From an uncultured Pseudohongiella sp. (GTDB lineage Bacteria; Pseudomonadota; Gammaproteobacteria; Pseudomonadales; Pseudohongiellaceae): a DNA stretch of 64,000 bases. The stretch spans positions 80,766-144,765 of the forward strand of contig CACJWK010000003.1 in assembly GCA_902597095.1 (NCBI GenBank), given 5' to 3'. Below, piece by piece: positions 16,761-24,244 of this stretch. How positions within the stretch are numbered: the stretch's first letter is position 1; every line of letters starts with the position of its first letter. Under the pieces are notes generated by a model. The model did not search any database and was not told the DNA's origin. It saw only the letters and a list, made by a program, of their open reading frames with translations. The translations under genes and the position numbers were made by a program.

Positions 16761-17960
16761 TTACAGGCCCAGTACCGCTTTGGTGATGATATTGCGCTGA
16801 ATTTCATTGGAACCACCAAAAATCGAGAGCTTGCGATTATTGAAATAGGTCAGTGCTGCTGACGCGGAATCGCCCGGACCAATCGCATCGCCATCAAACC
16901 CGGGTTCGAACTGCTCGGGCACGAACGGGAGACAGTTATAACCGGCCAGCTCGACGAACATTTCATCCATCTTCTGTGCCAGTTCAGTACCGACTATCTT
17001 CAGGATCGAAGATTCAGGTCCCGGGGCTTTGCCCACACTCAACGCGGCCAGCGTTCGAAGTTCAGAGTACTCAAGAGCCTGCAACTCAATTTCAATTTCG
17101 GCAAGCCGCTGCTTGAAAGAGGCATTTTCCAGCATGCTCGCGCCAAAGCCATCTTCAGTCTCTTCTGCAATGCGCTTGAGCGCTTTCAGCCGGCGCTTGC
17201 CTCGGGGAACCCCTGCAATATTGGTGCGCTCGTGGGTAAGCAGCACCTTTGCGTAGGTCCATCCTTTATTTTCCTCGCCGATCAGATTTTCTGCCGGAAC
17301 CCGTACGTTATCGAAGAAAACTCCATTGACCTCCGGAAAACCGTCAAGAAGCACAATTGGCTTGATCGTGATGCCGGGCGTTTTCATGTCAATAAGCAGA
17401 AAACTGATCCCTTCCTGTTTTTTGACGGTGTTGTCCGTCCGGACGAGACAAAAGATCCAGTCCGCGTACTGGCCGAGCGTATTCCAGGTTTTGCTGCCGT
17501 TGACGACATATTCATCTCCCTCGCGGACCGCTGCAGTCTTCAGTGACGCAAGATCGGATCCGGCGTTAGGCTCGGAGTATCCCTGGCACCACCAGACGTT
17601 ACTCTCCAGAATTTCTGGCAGGAATCGCTGCTTCTGCTCTTCACTGCCGTAGGCCATGATGACGGGCGCTACCATTTTCATCCCGAATGGAATCGGTTCC
17701 GGTGCCCCGTAAAGCCCCATCTCGGTCGCAAAGATGTGGGTTTTGGTGTGGCTCCAGCCCGTGCCACCATATTCAACCGGCCAGGTAGGTGCTGCCCAGC
17801 CTTTTTTGAACAGAATCTTTTGCCAGCGGACCATGTCATCCTTGTCCAAGCGGACACTGGCATCTACCTTCGCCTTGAGATCAGTAGGGAATTCGTTTTG
17901 CAGGAACTCTCGAACTTCTTCCTGAAAAGCCAGTTCTTCAGCTGTAAAATCAGCATTCAC
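16761..17960 (-). CDS. Acyl-CoA dehydrogenase, large subunit type
   Basis: This 399-residue acyl-CoA dehydrogenase starts at GTG 17960, chosen because AAGGAG lies six bases before it. The open frame extends 37 codons further to 18071, but that part has no family similarity and would cross the promoter region. Motifs are WCQGYSEPNAGSDLASL and the C-terminal SIFGGSNEIQRNIITKAVLGL. In the position where classical members have the catalytic glutamate (YEGT) this protein has F-G-G-S, so the base must come from elsewhere in the enzyme or from the partner. It is the first gene of the five-gene block ending with the SDR at 12948, preceded by a palindromic operator candidate. Confidence 0.88.
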   Translation of the reverse strand: MNADFTAEELAFQEEVREFLQNEFPTDLKAKVDASVRLDKDDMVRWQKILFKKGWAAPTWPVEYGGTGWSHTKTHIFATEMGLYGAPEPIPFGMKMVAPVIMAYGSEEQKQRFLPEILESNVWWCQGYSEPNAGSDLASLKTAAVREGDEYVVNGSKTWNTLGQYADWIFCLVRTDNTVKKQEGISFLLIDMKTPGITIKPIVLLDGFPEVNGVFFDNVRVPAENLIGEENKGWTYAKVLLTHERTNIAGVPRGKRRLKALKRIAEETEDGFGASMLENASFKQRLAEIEIELQALEYSELRTLAALSVGKAPGPESSILKIVGTELAQKMDEMFVELAGYNCLPFVPEQFEPGFDGDAIGPGDSASAALTYFNNRKLSIFGGSNEIQRNIITKAVLGL

Positions 17961-18297
17961 GTCGTTTCTCCTTAAACCAGGAATTTTTGAGTCATTAGCA
18001 GCGCGGGGGAATTGCAGTGCTTGTTGCGGTGTAAATTGGCAACACTGAAACCACGCCAACACAGGGTCCAAAGGTTACCACCACCGACCGCGGAGTGAAA
18101 CAAAAACCGAACGATCGTTCGACGAATGCCTGTGTAGAATTAACGATAGACCGTCAGCACAAAGAATCCTGCTGGGATGATGAAAAATGCTTGCGGTCAA
18201 TAGATTTGCGCGATTAAATGCAGTATGATGATCCGATTTTTTAACGCACTGTATTGGCTCAGTTTTTTAAAATTTGCCATTTGATCCTGGAGTCGCC
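17961..18297. promoter_or_regulatory. Divergent promoter region between the dehydrogenase operon and pal
   Basis: This 337-base non-coding stretch drives transcription both ways. It holds a perfect 14-base palindrome at 18108-18121. On the plus strand TATGAT at 18224-18229 is a candidate -10 box for pal, though no convincing -35 lies at normal spacing. No small gene is seen. Confidence 0.5.
18108..18121. promoter_or_regulatory. Perfect 14-bp palindrome, probable TetR-type operator
   Basis: The sequence CGAACGATCGTTCG is an exact inverted repeat located 147 bases before the GTG of the acyl-CoA dehydrogenase operon. Palindromes of this size with CGTTCG-like half-sites are typical targets of TetR-family repressors of acyl-CoA metabolism. 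That is a class-level expectation, as no specific regulator is matched. The only TetR gene in this window, at 40688, is far away. Confidence 0.4.
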
Positions 18298-18825
18298 ATG
18301 AAAATAACTCAACTGACAAAATTGGCCTTGGTTATCTTTGCGCTCGGCGGGCTTGCAGCCTGTAGCTCGACCAGCGAAGACGCTGCTGAAGACAGCAGCC
18401 AGACTGAGCAGACCACCAACAGCTCGAGCGAAAGCGGTCAGAGCGCCGCTGAGGCCGCTGCCGCCGCGGCAGAAGAGAGAGCTCGCCGGTCTGCGCTGGC
18501 AACCCGGATCTTCTACTTCGACTTTGACGTTTCCGAATTCCGGGGAGCAGATCGCGATGTACTCACCTATCATGCCCGCGACCTTGCCGCCAATCCGAGC
18601 AAGCGAGTCCGCTTGGAGGGTCATGCTGACGAGCGGGGAACCCGTGAATACAACCTGGCACTTGGCGAGCGACGGGCCAACGGTATTCTAAATTATCTGA
18701 TTGTAAACGGCGCTGCACGCAATCAGATTGAGGTCGTCAGTTACGGCGAAGAGCGTCCGGCAGATCGCTCTACCGGCGATGCCGCCTATCAGCGCAACCG
18801 TCGGGTTGAAATCGTCGACCTCTGA
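18298..18825 (+). CDS. pal: Peptidoglycan-associated lipoprotein Pal
   Basis: This 175-residue lipoprotein has a type II signal with lipobox LAAC (Cys22), a long low-complexity Ser/Glu/Ala linker (about 23-65) and an OmpA-like peptidoglycan-binding domain: YFDFDVSEFR, the LEGHADERGTREYN core with the diaminopimelate-binding Asp/Arg, LGERRAN and the closing RNRRVEIVDL. Pal anchors the outer membrane to peptidoglycan and works with Tol proteins in cell constriction. Unusually, no tolB or ybgF flanks it here. The ATG at 18298 is used; a frame eight codons longer has no signal-like start. A strong intrinsic terminator follows. Confidence 0.9.
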   Translation: MKITQLTKLALVIFALGGLAACSSTSEDAAEDSSQTEQTTNSSSESGQSAAEAAAAAAEERARRSALATRIFYFDFDVSEFRGADRDVLTYHARDLAANPSKRVRLEGHADERGTREYNLALGERRANGILNYLIVNGAARNQIEVVSYGEERPADRSTGDAAYQRNRRVEIVDL

Positions 18826-18892
18826 TTGTCAAAAACATAGACTGATAGCACAAAAGCTTCAGTCCAACCGTTACGGAAGATCGGTCGAGTCG

Positions 18893-18910
18893 AAAGGCTC
18901 GGCCTTTTTT
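18893..18910 (+). terminator. Intrinsic terminator after pal
   Basis: AAAGGC, loop TCG, GCCTTT is followed by an unbroken T run, 67 bases after the pal stop. The hairpin is directional: the T tract lies on the plus-strand side, so it ends pal transcription before the convergent esterase gene. Confidence 0.75.
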
Positions 18911-18921
18911 TCGGCTCCGAA

Positions 18922-19899
18922 TTAGGCCAATTCTGTCTGCAAGGTAGCTCCGATTCGACGCAGGGCATCATCCCCTGCCCGGATACCTCCAGCGAATGAC
19001 AGAAATGCATGAATCTGATCGGTGTAACAAATGTGCTCTACCCGCACATGACTCTCTTTGAGTTTGTCCGCGTAGGCCTGCCCTTCGTCTCTGAGAGGAT
19101 CGAAGCCGGCAGTGATTACCATCGCGGGTGCCAGACCAATCAGATCCTGGCTCAGAAACCTCAATTCAGGATCCAGAGCCTGATCCGGCGATTCCAGATA
19201 ATGCTCCCGGAACCAGCTCATTCCCGCTTTAGTCAAAAAATATCCTTCAGCAAATTCTTCCACTGACTGGAACTTCATTGCTGGATCGACGGACGGATAA
19301 ATCAGCACCTGGAACCGGGGTTGCGGGACACCCTCCCTTTTACACGCCAGCGTCACGGCCGCGGTAAGATTGCCACCGGCGCTGTCTCCGGCCAGCGCAA
19401 TCCGGTCCGGGTCAATTCCGAAATCAGTCCCGTGTTCGCGAACCCAGCGATAGACCTCAAGACCGTCCTTATGGATTTGTTTTACCTTGCTGGCGGGAGC
19501 CAGCTCGTAGTCCACCGACAGGACATGACAACCGCTGTTAGCAGCCAGATGCTGGGTGAGCGTGTCGTATTCATCGACATCGCCGAGCACAAAGCCCCCA
19601 CCGTGGAAATAAATACAGCACGCAGCACTGGCCAGCGCTGCATTTTCGGGAATGTAATGCCTAACCTTCACTTGTCCTCGGCTCAAGGGAATCATGAGAT
19701 CTTGAGTCTTGCGCATCACCCTCGGCGAAGGCGCAAAGGGATTGCCCCGCTCTTTGCGCCAGGCACGAATCTGCTCAGGGGTTCCATCTTCGATCTGGGG
19801 CAAACGTGCCGCCGAGTCAGCAATTTTCTGAGCGAACTCTTCAAGACTCGCGGCATTCTCCGCCCTTGGACTAAGACATAACCTGTCTGCTTCATCCAT
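18922..19899 (-). CDS. Alpha/beta hydrolase, hormone-sensitive-lipase (HSL) family esterase
   Basis: This 325-residue cytoplasmic esterase/lipase has the HSL oxyanion motif HGGGFVLGD near 100, the nucleophile elbow LAGDSAGGNLTAAV near 170, a catalytic aspartate in AGFDPLRDEG and the histidine in DQIHAFLSF near the C-terminus. It hydrolyses short- to medium-chain acyl esters. The cap region precedes the HGGG motif as usual. It is convergent with pal and 18 bases downstream of the Lnb-like gene on the same strand, so those two are probably co-transcribed. Confidence 0.88.
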   Translation of the reverse strand: MDEADRLCLSPRAENAASLEEFAQKIADSAARLPQIEDGTPEQIRAWRKERGNPFAPSPRVMRKTQDLMIPLSRGQVKVRHYIPENAALASAACCIYFHGGGFVLGDVDEYDTLTQHLAANSGCHVLSVDYELAPASKVKQIHKDGLEVYRWVREHGTDFGIDPDRIALAGDSAGGNLTAAVTLACKREGVPQPRFQVLIYPSVDPAMKFQSVEEFAEGYFLTKAGMSWFREHYLESPDQALDPELRFLSQDLIGLAPAMVITAGFDPLRDEGQAYADKLKESHVRVEHICYTDQIHAFLSFAGGIRAGDDALRRIGATLQTELA

Positions 19900-19917
19900 C
19901 GCGACCGGCCTCCGTAA

Positions 19918-21285
19918 TTACAAAAACATGTTCTTGGATCTGGCAGGTTCGAAACCCACCAGCCAGATCAGTAGGGTAAACAGCAACAACCCGGGAACTA
20001 CATTTACCGCAAGGTCGACAATGACCTGGTCAGTCAATTCGAAAAAGGCGGCAGCGCCGTAGGCAAGCATGCCAACTACATGAGCCAGCAGGTAATTGTT
20101 AATAAAAGGCGCACTGTTATGACTCATTGGCCAGGGACGACAGAAAAGCAGCCATCGAAGTGCGATTACTACGCCCAGCAAATCGGTAGGCCAGAACAGG
20201 AGCAGATTGAAGTTGTGGTGCGTATCAATGTGGTCCGAGGCAAACCAGCTGCTCAACATCAGCAAACCCAGGACACCGCTGAATAGAGCCGTCACCACAC
20301 CCACTACCCCCAGCAAGCGGAAGCTCAGTCCGGCGGCTCTAAGACTGATGCGCGCATGCGTCGCAAAGTAGGACATGGGTATCCGCTTCAGCATTACCAG
20401 CAGAACCAACACAGGCACCAGCAATCCCACCGACGCGATCTGATATCCACTCTGCTGAACGGTAGGTGGTGAAAATTCCATGATCTGCTGATGGTCTGAT
20501 AGTAGCGGCAGGATTTGCTCAACGCCGCCCACATCAGAACTCATCGCCTGCAGACGTTGGCGTAAACTCAGGGGTAAAAACATGTCCTCCCATTCGCTCA
20601 CCTGCCGGTCGATATTGCTGTTCATCAGCACGTCCAGCAAAAAGCCGATCAATGAAAGTGAAGCGTAGTGCTCGCGGATATAATGGCGGAACGTCTTTCC
20701 CGTGACGCCGCTGTATTGAGCAGAGATAGCCCCGCCAAGAGCTTCATCCAGATAGTCACGGACGCGAGTTGTGCAGTTATCAAAGAAATAATGGTATTCA
20801 TAGGTGAGATTTTCCGCCTGCAGATTCCACATCAACCGGCGGTATAGTTTTTCTTTCTGCGGATTGGTCAGATTGATGCGATCCTGCCAAACCGTTCTGC
20901 CCTGGGCGCGATAGACATCGAATTCACGGCTCGGCAAGCTGGTCGCAAGACGATAGTTCATCACGCCTTTGAAAAAATTGTAGGAGAAGCCGACCACGCC
21001 GCCACTGATGTCAAACACCCCCCAGTTGAATACCATATCGGTGTTTGTATTTTCGTCATAAAGACGAAGCGCAGTGTGCCCGAAATTGTCCCAGACGTTG
21101 TTACCCACATCCACCGTGATCAGGTAGAAGTGCAGGCCATTCAGATCAGCGGGTATTGCCGTTTCAGCCTGATCAGGAAGCGGCAGCTGGGCGAGAACAG
21201 TACCGTTGAATGTGAGCAACAGGAACGTGGTCAGGGTGAGCCATCGGCGGATGCTGATTAGAGTCAGAAAGCCCACTGGTTTCAT
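19918..21285 (-). CDS. Lnb/DUF4105 family membrane protein
   Basis: From ATG 21285 this is 455 residues: a signal/anchor segment (FLLLTFNGTVLAQ), an N-terminal periplasmic domain with NFGHTALRLYD and the FDNCTTRVRDYLD block containing a conserved cysteine, and a C-terminal half with five or so membrane helices. The domain is that of DUF4105 proteins, called the Lnb N-terminal periplasmic domain in Pfam and linked to lipoprotein N-acylation in other bacteria. Whether this gammaproteobacterial member acylates lipoproteins is unproven. A GTG at 21303 is an alternative start but has no ribosome-binding site; CAGAAG precedes 21285. Confidence 0.75.
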   Translation of the reverse strand: MKPVGFLTLISIRRWLTLTTFLLLTFNGTVLAQLPLPDQAETAIPADLNGLHFYLITVDVGNNVWDNFGHTALRLYDENTNTDMVFNWGVFDISGGVVGFSYNFFKGVMNYRLATSLPSREFDVYRAQGRTVWQDRINLTNPQKEKLYRRLMWNLQAENLTYEYHYFFDNCTTRVRDYLDEALGGAISAQYSGVTGKTFRHYIREHYASLSLIGFLLDVLMNSNIDRQVSEWEDMFLPLSLRQRLQAMSSDVGGVEQILPLLSDHQQIMEFSPPTVQQSGYQIASVGLLVPVLVLLVMLKRIPMSYFATHARISLRAAGLSFRLLGVVGVVTALFSGVLGLLMLSSWFASDHIDTHHNFNLLLFWPTDLLGVVIALRWLLFCRPWPMSHNSAPFINNYLLAHVVGMLAYGAAAFFELTDQVIVDLAVNVVPGLLLFTLLIWLVGFEPARSKNMFL

Positions 21286-21402
21286 TGCTTCTGAAGTACC
21301 CACTAGATGCGTCGGAGAACTGGGAAGTCACCATCGTATCAGAGGAGGCAATTAGATCAAGACAGCACCCGGTAGCGCTCCAGTCAGCCCGGACAGGCGC
21401 AT

Positions 21403-21430
21403 AAAAAAGCCGACTGTCGCCGGACTTTTT
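21403..21430 (-). terminator. Intrinsic terminator-like hairpin after the exported-protein gene
   Basis: On the minus strand an imperfect GC-rich stem with a bulge and an 8-base loop is followed by six T residues (the A run at 21403-21408 on the plus strand). It begins about 50 bases past the stop of the gene ending at 21481 and ends before the Lnb-like gene. Confidence 0.45.
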
Positions 21431-21480
21431 GTGGCTGGATGATGACGCTGGCCCGGGTTATCGAGGCCACTCCGGCCTGC

Positions 21481-22446
21481 TTAACTTCCCCGCGCTTCCG
21501 CCATGCGCTCGCCACGAAGAATGTTGACCATACCGTAATTGCCTTCATGACAGGCATATTCATACAGCTGCCCATCCACTTTCGACATCACAGTCATCAC
21601 CTGAATTTTATCGGTAAAGGTCGAAGGGTCTTCAAGCGTGTACCCGTACTCCATGGTAAACGGCCCTGTTCGCGTGAATCGCTCGGTCAGCACTTTGTTT
21701 TCGGCAGATCCGTAGACGCTGAAACTCTGGGTCAGGCTATTGAAATTTTTGGTTTCAATTACCAGCGTATCCCCTTCCCAGTAGCCGCGCGAATCGCCTG
21801 TCCAGAGCCTGATATCGTCATCAAGACCGGGGCGGTTATCCAGCGGAACAATCCGCGCGTCGTGAATCATTTCCGTCATGATCACGGCAGTGTCCTTACT
21901 CTGGATAACCTGAACATTGTTGTTGTAGAGGTTTGGCTCAAATGGAGGCCCCGAATTGAAGCCGACGATGCATCGCTCGGAGAGACCTCTGTCCTCCGGC
22001 CCATTTTTGGCGATACCGCCGACCACCATGCGTACCGGGCGCTCGCCGGGTTCATCAGGCCCCAAACCGCCAACTTGCACAGGCACACCTTCAACAGTGG
22101 CCGGAAGCTTACCGTTCGCAGGATAGAGCAGCCTGGCGGTCCGGTTATCATCCCCGTTGCCCATCTCAGTCCAGAAGGTGTTATATCCCCCGACACCCTG
22201 ATTATTCAGCGCCTCGAGACCCAATTCAGTCTGCGCTTTGAAGGCCTCAATTTCCTGCGGCGTTAACTCAGTCTTGTCACCAAAAAATGCCGGGCGCTCA
22301 AGAGGAATCACTGAGCTAAAATTCCAGACTCCCTGAAGATCAGGTTGGCCCCATTGAGTACGCTCCGGTGAATACGTGCCCTGTGCTAGCACCTGGCCTG
22401 TGGAAAGCAGCCCAGTGATAACAGCAGCGAGTGCATGAGCCTTCAT
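21481..22446 (-). CDS. Exported protein of unknown function
   Basis: Starting at ATG 22446 (GGAG six bases before it) this is a 321-residue protein with a clear cleavable signal peptide (AHALAAVITGLLSTGQVLAQ). The mature part has no recognised catalytic motif; features include WGQPDLQGVWNFS at its N-terminus, a long GPDEPGERPVRMVVGG loop, a single ERCIVGFNSGPPF block and GYWEGDTLVIETKNFN. The last is characteristic of a widespread family of unnamed secreted proteins often found near amidohydrolases and oxidoreductases. It is probably periplasmic. Four further codons to 22458 would start with a TTG inside the ribosome-binding site and are rejected. Confidence 0.7.
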   Translation of the reverse strand: MKAHALAAVITGLLSTGQVLAQGTYSPERTQWGQPDLQGVWNFSSVIPLERPAFFGDKTELTPQEIEAFKAQTELGLEALNNQGVGGYNTFWTEMGNGDDNRTARLLYPANGKLPATVEGVPVQVGGLGPDEPGERPVRMVVGGIAKNGPEDRGLSERCIVGFNSGPPFEPNLYNNNVQVIQSKDTAVIMTEMIHDARIVPLDNRPGLDDDIRLWTGDSRGYWEGDTLVIETKNFNSLTQSFSVYGSAENKVLTERFTRTGPFTMEYGYTLEDPSTFTDKIQVMTVMSKVDGQLYEYACHEGNYGMVNILRGERMAEARGS

Positions 22447-22679
22447 ATGAATCTCCAATTTTTTCAGTGTGACGGTCGGAAGAAGTGTACCTGTTTTTCT
22501 CTACGGAGGCAGTGTCAAACCGGATCAAGCGGGAAATCCGGAGCGGTTTTACTGACCACCCACCACACCAACAGATTTGTCCATAGTGTCATGTCCGTGC
22601 CGGTGGCCCTACGCTAAGGCGAACTTGATGCTATGATTGAGGTCCACATCGCAACAACAATAGCAATCAGGATGTCAGA

Positions 22680-24233
22680 ATGAAAGGCGCCACCGCACTG
22701 ATCAATACGCTCGCCGACTGCGGCGTAGAATTTTGTATAGCTAACCCCGGCACCTCGGAAATGCATCTGGTTCAGGCCCTGGATGCGGTACCGAGAATGA
22801 AATCGGTACTGGCCTTATTCGAGGGCGTCTGTACCGGTGCCGCCGACGGCGTCGGCCGAATGACCGGGAAACCGGCGGCAACATTGCTCCATCTCGGACC
22901 CGGCATGGCCAATGGTATTGCCAATTTGCACAATGCGCGCCGGGGCAATGCACCAATGATCAACATTATTGGCAATCATCCTAATTATCATGTGGGCTTT
23001 GATGCGCCGCTCACCTCTGACATTGACACTCTGGCGAGGAATTTCTCCTGCTGGATAAAGTCTTGCTCAACGTCGGAAACCCTTGCCCAGGATGGCGCAG
23101 ATGCTTACACCGCCTCGCTTCGACAAAGCGCGGGCACCACCGGACAGATCGCAACGTTGATTATGGGAGCAGACGCCGCCTGGGGAGACAGTCACGGCCC
23201 CGTCAGTCCCAACCCAGAACCCGTCCGCGCCACGGTGAATGAAAGCGCCGTCATAGAGGTTTCCAATATCCTGTCCAAGGGAGGAAAAACGGCGCTGCTT
23301 CTGGAAAATCAGGGCGCCGAGCAGGCGGCCATGGAGGTTGCCAGCCGCATCGCGAGCAAGACCGGATGCCGCTTGCTGAATGGTACCTTCCCCGCTCGCG
23401 TTGATGGCGGGCCGGGCCGGGTTTCCGTTGAAAGACTGCCTTATTTTCCGGAACAAATACTGGCCGCTCTGAAAGGCACCGAGCACCTCATTCTGGTGGG
23501 CGGCGAAATTCCGGCTTCATTTTTTGCCTACCGTGGAATTCCCGGACAGATGGTGCCGGAGGGTTGCAAAGTGTCCCGGTTGTCCTTCATTGAAGAAGAT
23601 TCCTTTGAGGCACTTCAGCGGGTGGCCGAACGTCTCGGCGCGATGCAATCAGAAGTTACGCGTTTTCAGAAAGCAGACATCGGCAAACCCACGGGAGAAC
23701 TGGACAACAAATCGACGGTTCAGGCTATTGCCGCCACTATGCCGGAAGACGTCATCGTCTGCACTGATTCCGGCGGCGGAAACGCTGCCTATCCTTTTTG
23801 TCAGAACACGGCCCCCAACAGCTGGCTCAGTCTTACGGGGGGCGCCATTGGTCAGGGAGGGCCCTGTGCGACGGGTGCAGCGCTGGCCTGCCCCGACCGA
23901 CCGGTGCTGGCCTTGCTGGGAGACGGCGGTGCCGCTTACACCATTCAGTGCCTCTGGACTCAGGCCAGAGAACAGCAGAATGTCACCACCGTAATATTCG
24001 CCAACAATTCCTACAACATTCTTAACGTAGAGTACGCCAGACTGGGCGTAGAGAATCCGGGCGACATTGCCAACAGTCTGTTTGACATCGGCAATCCGGA
24101 AATCGACTGGGTAGATCTTGCCAAGGGGTTCGGCGTACCCGGGGCTAAAGCGCAGTCGGCTGATGACTTCTGCACACTGCTGGAGAAAAGCTATGCGACC
24201 CCGGGACCGTTTCTGATTCAGGCTGGCAGCTGA
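22680..24233 (+). CDS. Thiamine-diphosphate-dependent enzyme (acetolactate synthase / benzoylformate decarboxylase family)
   Basis: This 517-residue ThDP enzyme has the catalytic glutamate at position 48 (ALFEGVCTGAADG), the pyrimidine-binding N-terminal domain (ANPGTSEMHL), a middle FAD-like domain and the ThDP-magnesium motif beginning GDG at 414-416 with the paired asparagines in ANNSYNIL. It belongs to the decarboxylase/carboligase group near benzoylformate decarboxylase and large acetolactate synthase; length and the short middle domain fit a 2-oxo-acid decarboxylase rather than AHAS. No small regulatory subunit is adjacent. AGGATG precedes the ATG. The convergent neighbour is a solute symporter, possibly for its substrate. 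Confidence 0.85.
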   Translation: MKGATALINTLADCGVEFCIANPGTSEMHLVQALDAVPRMKSVLALFEGVCTGAADGVGRMTGKPAATLLHLGPGMANGIANLHNARRGNAPMINIIGNHPNYHVGFDAPLTSDIDTLARNFSCWIKSCSTSETLAQDGADAYTASLRQSAGTTGQIATLIMGADAAWGDSHGPVSPNPEPVRATVNESAVIEVSNILSKGGKTALLLENQGAEQAAMEVASRIASKTGCRLLNGTFPARVDGGPGRVSVERLPYFPEQILAALKGTEHLILVGGEIPASFFAYRGIPGQMVPEGCKVSRLSFIEEDSFEALQRVAERLGAMQSEVTRFQKADIGKPTGELDNKSTVQAIAATMPEDVIVCTDSGGGNAAYPFCQNTAPNSWLSLTGGAIGQGGPCATGAALACPDRPVLALLGDGGAAYTIQCLWTQAREQQNVTTVIFANNSYNILNVEYARLGVENPGDIANSLFDIGNPEIDWVDLAKGFGVPGAKAQSADDFCTLLEKSYATPGPFLIQAGS

Positions 24234-24244
24234 CGGTAAAAAAC

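Noticed and set aside
17961..18071. Extension of the large acyl-CoA dehydrogenase by 37 codons to 18071
   Set aside because: The extension has no acyl-CoA dehydrogenase similarity, and AAGGAG sits at correct spacing before GTG 17960.
21439..22266. Plus-strand open frame of 275 codons over the exported-protein gene
   Set aside because: The minus-strand gene has a signal peptide, a ribosome-binding site and family motifs; the plus-strand frame has none of these.
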